Positions 16,501-23,362 of a DNA stretch of 37,228 nucleotides are shown here, in pieces; position 1 is the stretch's first letter, and the number at the start of each line of letters is the position of its first letter. The notes below the pieces were generated by a model. That model saw nothing but the letters and a program-made list of their open reading frames with translations. It searched no databases and was not told the origin of the DNA. This stretch comes from an uncultured Bacteroidales bacterium (lineage in GTDB: Bacteria; Bacteroidota; Bacteroidia; Bacteroidales; Paludibacteraceae): the NCBI GenBank assembly GCA_902774075.1, contig CACYGT010000011.1, forward strand, positions 1 to 37,228, given 5' to 3'. A program made the translations under genes and the position numbers.

Positions 16501-16827
16501 ACGGAGAACAACCGCAACACCAATATTCCTCGTTTCTCGAACGGCGTTGGCGAATATGACACCTATGCAACATCCGGTTCTACCCGTTTCTTGACGAGCA
16601 ACTCGTATCTGAGTCTGAACAACATCCGTCTGGGTTATAACTTCCCGAAGAAGTTGATTCAGAAGATTAAGTTGAACAAGTTAAGTCTCTATGTTTCCGG
16701 AACCAACTTGGCTATTGCAACGGCTCGTCGCGGTTACAACCCGATGACATCGTTCACCGGTTCGTCGGATACCCACGCATACAGCCCGCTGTCAACCATC
16801 ATGGGTGGTGTTAAGTTCACATTCTAA
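13561..16827 (+). CDS. SusC/RagA-family TonB-dependent outer-membrane receptor
   Basis: A 1088-aa SusC-type transporter. After a signal peptide (residues 1-19, ending YAQ) comes the carboxypeptidase-regulatory-like domain (about 22-95, VSGVVVDAKGEPVIGASI) typical of SusC, then a TonB-box-like EVVVTGYG, the plug domain (RIRGVGSLNG, VVDGV, LKDATATSLYGARGANGVIVITTKKG) and the 22-strand barrel ending GGVKFTF. With SusD it forms the lidded outer-membrane uptake complex that imports glycans or, in RagAB, peptides. The substrate is not evident; neighbouring secreted proteases and absence of glycosidases favour peptides (inference). susD starts 20-26 nt downstream. It has its own strong promoter and leader. 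Confidence 0.97.
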   Translation: MKKVFTLLFLAVLSLSLYAQKQVSGVVVDAKGEPVIGASIQAKETTQGTISDYDGKFEMEVSESVKTLVVSFVGMATQEVAAGKNLKIVMLENSEIIQEVVVTGYGNVSKGSYAGSAQAVKAEDIEKKSPSELSKALAGEVAGVQVINGSGQPGTNATIRIRGVGSLNGSSAPLYVVDGVTYDGDISSIDPGDIASTTILKDATATSLYGARGANGVIVITTKKGTSGDEGHIDVDVKYGANMRLLPLYDVITSPEEYVTLSWLALYNANRYAASSQASESKSIDNANKALFSGGGLPIGYNIWQAQGKNLIIAKDESGKVNPHFNFDIPRDVGYENLESWKDAIFRVGQKVDANIKIHGGTEKVKYYTSFGYLKDEGYYQSSDYNRFTVRSNVDYEPKKWLKGNVNLAYTYSNMNSPDQNGDGAMNNGFYYVNAIPPIYPVYLRDDAGNIPTDPRTGLLTYDYGNELSRSFGFGINPAGSLRLDKENQIQHEVDAKASLEFKLYKGLKAVVNAGLHYYNNRYTEVTNKYYGDAAGIGRSRQQVTNLFTISAQEYLEYNGTFGDHTIRVMGGHENYLYQSNYLYGEKSYLASGNSLDISDGIKMNELEGNSSRYALDAYFATAMYSYKERYTITGNYRADGSSRYAKGHRWGHFGSVGLAWTFTNEDFIDPVKDWLKDGKVRASWGVLGNQVNSLYAYTNMYSIENLNDQISYIEYSKGNPDITWERSNTVDLGLELSVGKYLDFEFDYFYKLTDNMLYPRAVAPSLGYSSIPTNDAKMVNQGIEFSFKVHAVDTRNVKLDFMLNGAHYKNYMTQMPVDYVDADGTEHRMIMNGAMSVGHSLYDHYTVKYLGVNPDNGNSLFEAYYDTRYGGLGADKGNNEYNYISSLYQWKQEHPGEEQYLAVTETEDYSYATADYVGKSYLPDLSGGLGFDLEVYGVTLSATCSYQIGGYGYDNTYISLMQNTQVGSHNWHIDARNAWTENNRNTNIPRFSNGVGEYDTYATSGSTRFLTSNSYLSLNNIRLGYNFPKKLIQKIKLNKLSLYVSGTNLAIATARRGYNPMTSFTGSSDTHAYSPLSTIMGGVKFTF

Positions 16828-16853
16828 ACCATAGCTATAGAAAGGAAATGATT

Positions 16854-18431
16854 ATGAAAAAGTTTAAATATATTCTGGTAATTGCAATTGTGGCTGTTTT
16901 TGCTACAAGTTGCGCAGATAGTTATCTGGACCAATATCCTGGCGGTAGCACTATTACTGAAGATCAGTATCTGAAAATGGATAATGTAGTAGAAGGAACC
17001 GTAAAGGGTATCTACACGCTGCTCTATCCGTTTGGTGGCGAACATGATCTTTTTGGTCAGCGTGCCATTGATATGTACGGTGATATTCTCTGTGGCGATA
17101 TGGGAATGAAAACCCGTCGTTACGGTTGGTTTGCCTCGGATGAGTTGATGCAGACCTATGGCCGTCGTGGTTATTACTGGTCCTACTACTATGGGTTCAT
17201 TCGTGCCTGCAACCGCGCTATCAATGCGGTAGATAAAGTAGGTCACCCGGGATTGACTTATGATGCAACCACTATTACCGATGAGCAATACAACCTCGGT
17301 GGTTATTATGCTCAATTGCTGACCATTCGTGGTTGGGCATATGCCGGCTTGGTACGCACATTCGTCCTGATGGACGCTGCTGATGGCGATTTGGCAATTC
17401 CTATTTATACGGAGGAGGACACCAAATCTGACTCTATTGTAGGTCGTCCGCGCGCTACGGTGGCTGATGTATACCTGCGCATTGAGGAAGATTTGCAAAC
17501 CGCTATTCAGTATTTCGAAGCATATCCTGAGTTTGAACGCGCTAGCAAGATTGAGATGAGTGCGGATATCGCCCGTATTCTCCTGGCTTATTCGTACTTG
17601 AACAAAAAGGACAACACCAATGCGCTTAAGTATGCCAAAGAGGCTATCACCAAGGGTGCTCCGGTTATTCTGCCGCAAGCTCAAGTTTTGACCACCGGCT
17701 TCAACAACGTGGACAATGCCAACTGGATTTGGGGTATGGACGTGACGGTAGAGAACACGACGGCCCTGGCCTCTTTCTTCGGCCAATGCGATATCTACTC
17801 GTATAGCTACGCATCCGCAGGCGATATAAAGGGTATTGACCAGATTCTGTACGATGCCATTTACCCTTGGGATATCCGTAAAAGCTGGTGGAACAATTAT
17901 GCGCTTTACTCCGGCGATAAGAATGCAAAGGACTACCAATATGCTCCTGATGGCAAGTTCTATTCCGCTAAGAGCAAAGAGATCCAAGGCGACCGTGATT
18001 GGCTGAGCGACAACGTATATATGCGTTGGGAGTTGGCTTATCTGATTGCCGCAGAAGCAGCATGTCGTGAAGGTCTGTTAGGCGAAGCCAAAGATTACCT
18101 GTTTGCTATTACCGATCAACGTGTAATTGACACAGAGGCTGCAACTTATGCAGCATGGCAAGCAACGTTGGTAGATGATGCTACCTTACTGGAAGCTATC
18201 CGTTACAACTGGCGTATCGAGTTGTGGGGCGAAGGTTATGGTTTGCAAACATTCCGTCGTTATGGTGTAGGCGTTACGCTGGGCTCCAACCACTTGCGTA
18301 GCAAGAAGGATATCGTGCCCACCACGGCTCGTGTCTTTACCTTTGAGTTGCCTACCGGCGAGTTGTACTACAACCCGTACATCCGTCAAGAGAGCACGTC
18401 GGATACCAGAGTCATGAGAAAACAGAATTAA
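16854..18431 (+). CDS. SusD/RagB-family substrate-binding lipoprotein
   Basis: A 525-aa outer-membrane lipoprotein that caps the SusC barrel. Signal peptide with lipobox ATSC, Cys20. The mature part has the SusD opening (SYLDQYPGGSTITEDQYLK), TPR-like helices around residues 160-270 and the conserved C-terminal YNWRIELWGEGYGLQTFRRY block where SusD proteins have RRxELAxEGxRxxDLxRW. ATG 16848 is in frame but only 1-2 nt from the AAAGGA (16841-16846); ATG 16854 gives proper spacing and the usual MKK start, so I prefer it. It follows susC by about 26 nt and is probably cotranscribed with it. Ligand unknown. Confidence 0.95.
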   Translation: MKKFKYILVIAIVAVFATSCADSYLDQYPGGSTITEDQYLKMDNVVEGTVKGIYTLLYPFGGEHDLFGQRAIDMYGDILCGDMGMKTRRYGWFASDELMQTYGRRGYYWSYYYGFIRACNRAINAVDKVGHPGLTYDATTITDEQYNLGGYYAQLLTIRGWAYAGLVRTFVLMDAADGDLAIPIYTEEDTKSDSIVGRPRATVADVYLRIEEDLQTAIQYFEAYPEFERASKIEMSADIARILLAYSYLNKKDNTNALKYAKEAITKGAPVILPQAQVLTTGFNNVDNANWIWGMDVTVENTTALASFFGQCDIYSYSYASAGDIKGIDQILYDAIYPWDIRKSWWNNYALYSGDKNAKDYQYAPDGKFYSAKSKEIQGDRDWLSDNVYMRWELAYLIAAEAACREGLLGEAKDYLFAITDQRVIDTEAATYAAWQATLVDDATLLEAIRYNWRIELWGEGYGLQTFRRYGVGVTLGSNHLRSKKDIVPTTARVFTFELPTGELYYNPYIRQESTSDTRVMRKQN

Positions 18432-18482
18432 TACATTTGTATTAGTCTATTAAATAAACAAAATTACTTAATTAATTAAAGT

Positions 18483-19583
18483 ATGAAAAAGTATTTATTT
18501 TTTGCAATTGCAGCTGCAGCAGTTGTATTTGCAGGTTGTGAAAACAAAGGCAATGAGCCGAAAGACGAAAAGAGCCTGACTATCCAACACAAGACTCGTG
18601 AGTTAGCTATTGGCGACGAGTTGGTAGTTGATGTAGTTAAGAAAGGTACCTTCACTGTAACTTACAAGTCAAGCGATGAGTCTGTTGCTACCGTTACCAG
18701 CTTTGGTGCTGTTACCGGTGTTGCTAAGGGCGAAGCACAGATCTTTGTTGACGGTGGTGAGGAGAGTCTGAGAGACACATGTACCATCCTCGTTAAAGAA
18801 GAGAGTGAAATCTTCACTGTTGGCGGTTGGACCATTTGGAATCTGGACAAGACAGAAATCCTGAGCACAGACACCGTGCTCGTTACCCTCTCTGATGGCA
18901 CCGAGGTACACTGTATTACTTGCTGGGCATCGTACCACATCTGGGACAACAACTGTACATTGACCGGTAACACAATCTCCGGTAAAGGTCAAGTTATCAT
19001 CGCTGATGTACCTGTTTACCTGATTACTGATACGTTGGATGGTAAAGAGCCGAACTATTGGTATATAGGCGCTCGTTCGCTCACATTCGTTGATCCTGAC
19101 AAGTTTGACTTGCACAGTTCTGAATGCGCTTACTGCGCTTCCGCATGTAAGATCGTCGGTACTGCAGACGACTACTATGCTTGGTTAACCGACTCCACCA
19201 GTACTGTACCAAACGCAATTAAGGGTATGGATTACAGCCACATTTTACTGATCGACTATGACAATCAGGAAATAGTTGCACACTTCCCCGGTTTCCCGGG
19301 CGAAGGTAAATACACCGGAGGAGAAACAGAGGCATACTATCAGGCTACTATCAACTGGTTTGAGGATGGTAACCTTGATACCTACGGTTTTGCACTGAAC
19401 GAGGACAAGAGCGACTGGAAAGATCCTCTGGAGTGGGCACGCGTATTTGAGATCTACTACGAGCGTCTGGAAGAGGAAGAGCCTGAAGAGGTATATACCA
19501 AGCAAGAATGGGTTGCTCCGGCTAACTACTTCGACATCAACACTCGTACTATCAAGAGCACGACCAATATGTACAAAAAGTAA
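18483..19583 (+). CDS. Surface lipoprotein with Big_2-like Ig domain, third gene of the SusCD locus
   Basis: A 366-aa lipoprotein: signal peptide with lipobox FAGC, Cys19. Residues 30-103 form a bacterial Ig-like (Big_2-type) domain with the signature YKSSDESVATVTSFGAVTGV and KGEAQIFV. The remaining 260 residues have no domain I recognise; they contain six Cys, including CAYCASAC at about 219-226, which may form disulfides or bind a metal. In SusCD loci the gene after susD often encodes a surface binding protein (SusE/F or SGBP type), and that is the likely role here. It is 51 nt after susD, with a small AT-rich inverted repeat (AATACA/TGTATT, 18430-18443) between. It ends in a terminator that also carries the next promoter. 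Confidence 0.8.
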   Translation: MKKYLFFAIAAAAVVFAGCENKGNEPKDEKSLTIQHKTRELAIGDELVVDVVKKGTFTVTYKSSDESVATVTSFGAVTGVAKGEAQIFVDGGEESLRDTCTILVKEESEIFTVGGWTIWNLDKTEILSTDTVLVTLSDGTEVHCITCWASYHIWDNNCTLTGNTISGKGQVIIADVPVYLITDTLDGKEPNYWYIGARSLTFVDPDKFDLHSSECAYCASACKIVGTADDYYAWLTDSTSTVPNAIKGMDYSHILLIDYDNQEIVAHFPGFPGEGKYTGGETEAYYQATINWFEDGNLDTYGFALNEDKSDWKDPLEWARVFEIYYERLEEEEPEEVYTKQEWVAPANYFDINTRTIKSTTNMYKK

Positions 19584-19599
19584 TTTTTGACAACTAATT

Positions 19600-19642
19600 C
19601 AAAAAAAATCCTGCATACATTTGCGTATGTGGGATTTTTTTT
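19600..19642 (+). terminator. Terminator after the SusCD locus, interlocked with the next promoter
   Basis: An 11-bp stem (ATCCTGCATAC with GTATGTGGGAT, two G-U pairs) around a 6-nt loop ATTTGC, preceded by eight A and followed by eight T (19635-19642). The loop holds the -33 element of the M6 promoter, and the T-tract lies in that promoter's spacer. Confidence 0.88.
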
Positions 19643-19651
19643 GTACCTTTG
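19620..19651 (+). promoter_or_regulatory. Bacteroidota-type promoter for the M6 protease
   Basis: TTTG at 19620-19623 and TACCTTTG at 19644-19651, 20 nt apart. The -33 element is in the loop of the preceding terminator. The M6 start codon (19679) lies 28 nt downstream. Confidence 0.85.
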
Positions 19652-19678
19652 CGGCGTAAATTGGAAAATTATACGCAT

Positions 19679-22513
19679 ATGAAAAAGATAGTAGTTCTTT
19701 TAAGTCTAATTTGGCTGAGTATCTCGGCCTACGCAGTAATGGCTTCTCCGGAGCCTTTTGAGTTTACCAAAGCGGACGGCACAAAGGTAATGGCGCGTAT
19801 GTACGGCGATGAGTTTCACTCGTATATTGAGTCATTGGATGGCGAGTTGCTGCAGGGTAGCAGAGATGTGGAAGTGCTCGAATCGGCAGCAGAACGTCGC
19901 CGTGCACACCGTGTACAACAAGCAGCAGGAGGCAGTTCCTACCCCACCACCGGATCGCCTCGCAGTTTGGTTTTGTTGGTTGCTTTCTCTGATCTGGCCT
20001 TTGGTGAAACTCATCAGGATTTTCAAGATCTGTTAACCAAATCGGGATATAACCACAACGGAGCTACGGGTTCGTGCCGCGACTATTATATCGCTTCGTC
20101 GGATAGTATCTTTGCACCGCAATTCGATTGCTACGGTCCGTTCACTTTGTCGAGAGAAATGGCATACTATGGCGGAAACAACGGGGACAATCATAGTGTA
20201 CATGCGTCACAGATGGTAGCCGAAGCATGTGAATTGGCGGATGACGCAGGAGTGAACTTTAAAGACTACGACACCAACAACGATGGCCTTTTGGACAACG
20301 TATTTATTTTCTATGCCGGCCATAACGAAGCAGAAGGAGGCGGTGCCAATACCATATGGCCTCATGCGAGCAACATCTCCTATTTGAATCTTCGCTTGGA
20401 TGGCGTATTGGTTGGCTCGTACGCATGTACGTCCGAGTACAAAGGCTCGGGAGGAAGTATCCGTTGCGGCGTAGGTACGTTCTGTCATGAGTTCGGCCAC
20501 GTCATTGGTCAGCCCGACTTCTATGATACCGACTATAAGTATTATAGCGTAGCTAACTGGGATATTATGTGTTCCGGAAGTTATAACAACGGTGGTAATA
20601 CGCCTCCTACTTTCTCTGCGTACGAGCGGTTCTATGAAGGCTGGCTGACGCCGAAACAATTAGAGTTACCCGGCCAGTATACACTCAACGCCATACCTTT
20701 TAAAACAGAGGCCTACCTCATTGCAGACAAAACGCATAACTTATCCGGAAGGAATCCTAGTCCAAGCGAGTTCTTCATGCTTGAATATCGCGGCTATGAG
20801 AACCCGTGGGACGCGTATTTACCCGGACATGGTATGTTGGTATGGCATATCGATTACTCTGCATCGGCTTGGACCAACAACACGCCTAACAACGGTCCGA
20901 CGCTTATGCGTATGCACTTGGAGGAAGCAAACGGTATCGGTTGGCAGAAACGTCAGAACGGCGAGAACGGTCGCTCATCAGACCCCTATCCCGGAACTTT
21001 GGACGTTACCTCCTTCAACCCTATCTTACATAGTGGTACCCAATTGGCACAACCCATCTTCAATATTCGCGAGGCGGGAGGAGCCATTACGTTTATCTAT
21101 ATCAGCGCCGGAGGTGCTACCCTTAGAAGCAGCGAAGAGAAATTGGAAATAACCACTACTATCACGGAAAAGAAAGAGATTGTAGAATGGGAACCCCAGC
21201 CGTTCGATTTGTTAGGTTCCAGCCTGGCACCCGATCAGGCTATCACGCTTAAGATGAACGCCGCCAACTTCTATCTCTACGCGGGAGAAGAGTACCCTGC
21301 GCGCAGCAGTAGTGAATGGCAATCGACTATTGAGGTTTATCCGCAAGCCGACTCGACGATACACCAGCGGATTTGGGTAAGTTATGTTCCGAAGAAAAAG
21401 AACTGTACTCCCACTACAACATCCGTAAATATCTCCGCGCCGACTACCAGCCTGTCCGTACCTGTAACCGGTTATTCGCCTCGTCCGGTATATGTAGTCA
21501 CGCCTACTACGTTGTCCAACAAGGATATCACTCCTTACTCGTTTACGGCACGTTGGAAGAGCGTCTATGATGCTGAGCGCTACTATCTGACATTGTATCA
21601 GATAGAAGAGGGACACACAGAGTATCTGCAAGATTTTGAGAACTTCACCAGCATCGAAAAGATCCATGACATGGGATGGGACAGCAATACAACACTTACC
21701 ACTACCTCTGCGAAAGCTGATGGTACACGTTCTTTATATCTCAAGAAACACGGCGATCAAATCACGTCGGAGATATATCCTTCTGCGGTCTCTCATCTGT
21801 CATTCTGGTATAACGCGTTTACCTCTGATGTGGATACCATCGGCGTGCTGGAGATAGAAGCCAACAACGGGGAAGAATGGGTAATGGAGGATCATTTGGT
21901 AATGACCAAGAACTCCAAGCGCGTAACTACCGAATACGACTTCACGGCCGAGCAAAACTATATACAGTTCCGTTTGACATGGTACGATAATGGCGGCGCG
22001 GGAATTGCATTCGATGCCTTTACTGCTACTACATCCCAGAAGATTGAGTACCTGTATAAAGGCCGCGAACTGACTCTTATGCCGACAGACGAGAGTATCA
22101 TGTCGTATACGTTCAACGGATTGACGCCTAAAAACACCTATTATTATCAGGTACAATGTACCGATTTGGACAAGGGTTGCGGTGAACATTTGACCGCGCT
22201 ATCTGAGCCTATTGAAGCGACCACGATTGACGGAAAGCCTATTGACAGCCCGCAGTTGACGATTGCTGTTGACAGCATCAATTATAACCCGGCGCAACAT
22301 GCTATTTACCTTGTTGAGCCGAAAGAAGGTGATTACCTCTACTTCTACAGTGCGTCAGGAGCACTGGTTTATAGCGTAGCCGTAACGCCGGCGATGAGTA
22401 TTTACCAACTGCCTGTTTCCCGCTTTACGCTGGGTGAGATGTATATGGTACAACAAGCAGTAGGTGGCAAATTAGGTCGCAAGAACAAGTGGGTTAAGTT
22501 CATTTTCCAATAA
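19679..22513 (+). CDS. Secreted M6-family (immune inhibitor A-like) metalloprotease with FN3 and jelly-roll modules
   Basis: A 944-aa exported zinc protease. The frame extends to 19649, but that TTG is inside the promoter; ATG 19679 gives a proper signal peptide ending AYA. The catalytic domain (about 80-480) has HEFGHVIGQPDFYD with zinc ligands His270 and His274 and catalytic Glu271. From about 614 a fibronectin-III-like domain starts (SFTARWKSVYDAERYYLTLY), is interrupted at about 650 by a MAM/jelly-roll-like module (LQDFENF to AFDAFTATT, about 790), then resumes (YTFNGLTPKNTYYYQVQC). The last 80 residues resemble a T9SS sorting domain (GDYLYFYSASGALVYS, then LPVSRFTLGEMYMV). It probably acts outside the cell or on its surface to break down proteins. 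It has its own promoter next to the SusCD locus. Confidence 0.92.
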   Translation: MKKIVVLLSLIWLSISAYAVMASPEPFEFTKADGTKVMARMYGDEFHSYIESLDGELLQGSRDVEVLESAAERRRAHRVQQAAGGSSYPTTGSPRSLVLLVAFSDLAFGETHQDFQDLLTKSGYNHNGATGSCRDYYIASSDSIFAPQFDCYGPFTLSREMAYYGGNNGDNHSVHASQMVAEACELADDAGVNFKDYDTNNDGLLDNVFIFYAGHNEAEGGGANTIWPHASNISYLNLRLDGVLVGSYACTSEYKGSGGSIRCGVGTFCHEFGHVIGQPDFYDTDYKYYSVANWDIMCSGSYNNGGNTPPTFSAYERFYEGWLTPKQLELPGQYTLNAIPFKTEAYLIADKTHNLSGRNPSPSEFFMLEYRGYENPWDAYLPGHGMLVWHIDYSASAWTNNTPNNGPTLMRMHLEEANGIGWQKRQNGENGRSSDPYPGTLDVTSFNPILHSGTQLAQPIFNIREAGGAITFIYISAGGATLRSSEEKLEITTTITEKKEIVEWEPQPFDLLGSSLAPDQAITLKMNAANFYLYAGEEYPARSSSEWQSTIEVYPQADSTIHQRIWVSYVPKKKNCTPTTTSVNISAPTTSLSVPVTGYSPRPVYVVTPTTLSNKDITPYSFTARWKSVYDAERYYLTLYQIEEGHTEYLQDFENFTSIEKIHDMGWDSNTTLTTTSAKADGTRSLYLKKHGDQITSEIYPSAVSHLSFWYNAFTSDVDTIGVLEIEANNGEEWVMEDHLVMTKNSKRVTTEYDFTAEQNYIQFRLTWYDNGGAGIAFDAFTATTSQKIEYLYKGRELTLMPTDESIMSYTFNGLTPKNTYYYQVQCTDLDKGCGEHLTALSEPIEATTIDGKPIDSPQLTIAVDSINYNPAQHAIYLVEPKEGDYLYFYSASGALVYSVAVTPAMSIYQLPVSRFTLGEMYMVQQAVGGKLGRKNKWVKFIFQ

Positions 22514-22532
22514 AGCGACACAGAATTCTCCA

Positions 22533-22554
22533 TTTTGCCCCACTTTTGGCAAAA
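22533..22554 (+). other. Hairpin after the M6 gene
   Basis: TTTTGCC (22533-22539) pairs with GGCAAAA (22548-22554). It lies 20 nt after the M6 stop codon and just before the terminator; next to it is the palindrome TTGTTAACAA (22555-22564). It could stabilise the mRNA end. Confidence 0.4.
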
Positions 22555-22562
22555 TTGTTAAC

Positions 22563-22596
22563 AACTCGCATAATTCATTGAAATTGTGCGAGTTTT
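22563..22596 (+). terminator. Terminator after the M6 gene
   Basis: AACTCGCA (22563-22570) and TGCGAGTT (22587-22594) form an 8-bp stem, extended inward by AATT/AATT, followed by TTTTC. The T-tract is short (four), so efficiency may be moderate. The 317-nt region between M6 and mraZ (22514-22830) holds this terminator, the mraZ promoter and a structured leader, and no other gene that I can support. Confidence 0.65.
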
Positions 22597-22651
22597 CTTA
22601 TGTTTATAATTGTTAATAACATGTTGATAAAACAATTGATAAATTTTTTTG

Positions 22652-22666
22652 TGGGGAAATGTGGTG
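22652..22666 (+). promoter_or_regulatory. Candidate MraZ operator
   Basis: TGGGG (22652-22656), 5 nt, TGGTG (22662-22666): two direct TGG-type repeats with a 10-nt period. MraZ of E. coli binds TGGGN repeats with 5-nt spacers just upstream of its own gene; the layout here is the same, over the -33 region of the mraZ promoter. Only two repeats are seen, one imperfect. Confidence 0.4.
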
Positions 22667-22692
22667 AATATCAAATATTTTTTGTATCTTTG
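22660..22692 (+). promoter_or_regulatory. Promoter of the division/cell-wall cluster
   Basis: TATCTTTG at 22685-22692 is a perfect -7 element. The -33 region is weak: TGTG (22660-22663) with 21 nt spacing is the best match, and it overlaps the candidate MraZ operator. A weak -33 fits regulated expression. Transcription would start near 22699. Confidence 0.7.
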
Positions 22693-22764
22693 CACTCGCT
22701 AACGTTAAAACTCGCGTGACTCGCAGCACAGCCGCTCGATTACGCTACGTTTTACGCTACGCTC

Positions 22765-22805
22765 TCCCCACAGCAAACCACCTACGGTTTGATTTACTTC
22801 GGGGA
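22765..22805 (+). promoter_or_regulatory. Structured leader of mraZ
   Basis: In the roughly 130-nt leader, CAAACC (22774-22779) pairs with GGTTTG (22786-22791) around ACCTAC, enclosed by TCCCC (22765-22769) with GGGGA (22801-22805). Just upstream is a direct repeat of TACGCTACG (about 22741-22762). The hairpin ends 25 nt before the mraZ start. No known riboswitch class was recognised. Confidence 0.45.
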
Positions 22806-22830
22806 CCCTAAAAGAAAAATTGTGGAAAAT

Positions 22831-23307
22831 ATGCAAACTTTTGTAGGAAATATAGAGGCGCGGTTGGACGAGAAGGGACGTATCTTCGTTCCGGCAGCTT
22901 ACCGTAAGATCTTGGCGGAGTTTGAATCCAAGCGTATCGTGATGCGCAGGGATACGGACAACGAGTGCCTGATGTTTTATCCGGAGTCGGTATGGAACGA
23001 GAAAGTGGAGCAGTTACGTGCTACGCTGAATGAGTGGGATCCTGAGGACCAATTGATATTGATGCAGTTTATGGCGGACGCAGAGTATCTGGAGATGGAC
23101 GGCCAGGGCCGTATCTTGTTGCAGAAGAAGAACCTGGAGACGATAGGTGCGCAACAAGACGTGCTGTTCGTTGGTATCCTGAATCGCTTTGCGTTATGGG
23201 CACCGGAGACGTTCGCTAATAAACGTCTGAGCCAGAGCGAGTTAGCGGCTCGTCTTCGCGCTAAGATGGGTCAATCACGCAATAATCACACAATAATCAC
23301 GCAATAA
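22831..23307 (+). CDS. mraZ: Transcriptional regulator MraZ
   Basis: A 158-aa MraZ with two SpoVT-AbrB-type domains, each with the DxxGR signature: LDEKGRIFVPAAYR (residues 12-25) and EMDGQGRILL (about 86-95). MraZ is a ring-forming DNA-binding protein that represses the division cluster by binding repeats at its own promoter. The frame can be extended to 22789, but ATG 22831 gives the standard MraZ N-terminus and avoids the leader hairpin. Its last nine residues (about 150-158) and its stop codon are encoded by an 11-nt tandem repeat, so the tail is probably not conserved. A candidate binding site lies at 22652-22666. Confidence 0.93.
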   Translation: MQTFVGNIEARLDEKGRIFVPAAYRKILAEFESKRIVMRRDTDNECLMFYPESVWNEKVEQLRATLNEWDPEDQLILMQFMADAEYLEMDGQGRILLQKKNLETIGAQQDVLFVGILNRFALWAPETFANKRLSQSELAARLRAKMGQSRNNHTIITQ

Positions 23308-23318
23308 TCACCCAATAA
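23272..23318 (+). repeat. 11-nt tandem repeat at the mraZ 3' end, unit CAATAATCACN
   Basis: A short copy CAATCACG (23272-23279), then CAATAATCACA, CAATAATCACG and CAATAATCACC (23280-23312), then a decayed CAATAA. It encodes the end of MraZ, contains the stop codon (23305-23307) and extends into the spacer. Unlike the other tracts the period is 11. Confidence 0.8.
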
Positions 23319-23362
23319 AACTCCCTTGCAACCCAGTAATTTGGCGGGTTCCCGAACGATTT

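Noticed and set aside
16824..17987. A 387-aa minus-strand open frame opposite susD
   Set aside because: Shadow of the SusD reading frame; no signal peptide, motif or promoter, and susD is unambiguous.
18432..18439. TACATTTG after susD as a promoter for the third locus gene
   Set aside because: The -7-like element has no matching -33 element about 20 nt upstream; readthrough from susC-susD is more likely.
19649..19678. Upstream extension of the M6 protease
   Set aside because: The TTG start lies in the -7 element; the signal peptide starts at 19679.
22789..22830. Upstream extension of MraZ
   Set aside because: It begins inside a leader hairpin at a rare ATT codon, while ATG 22831 gives the standard MraZ start.
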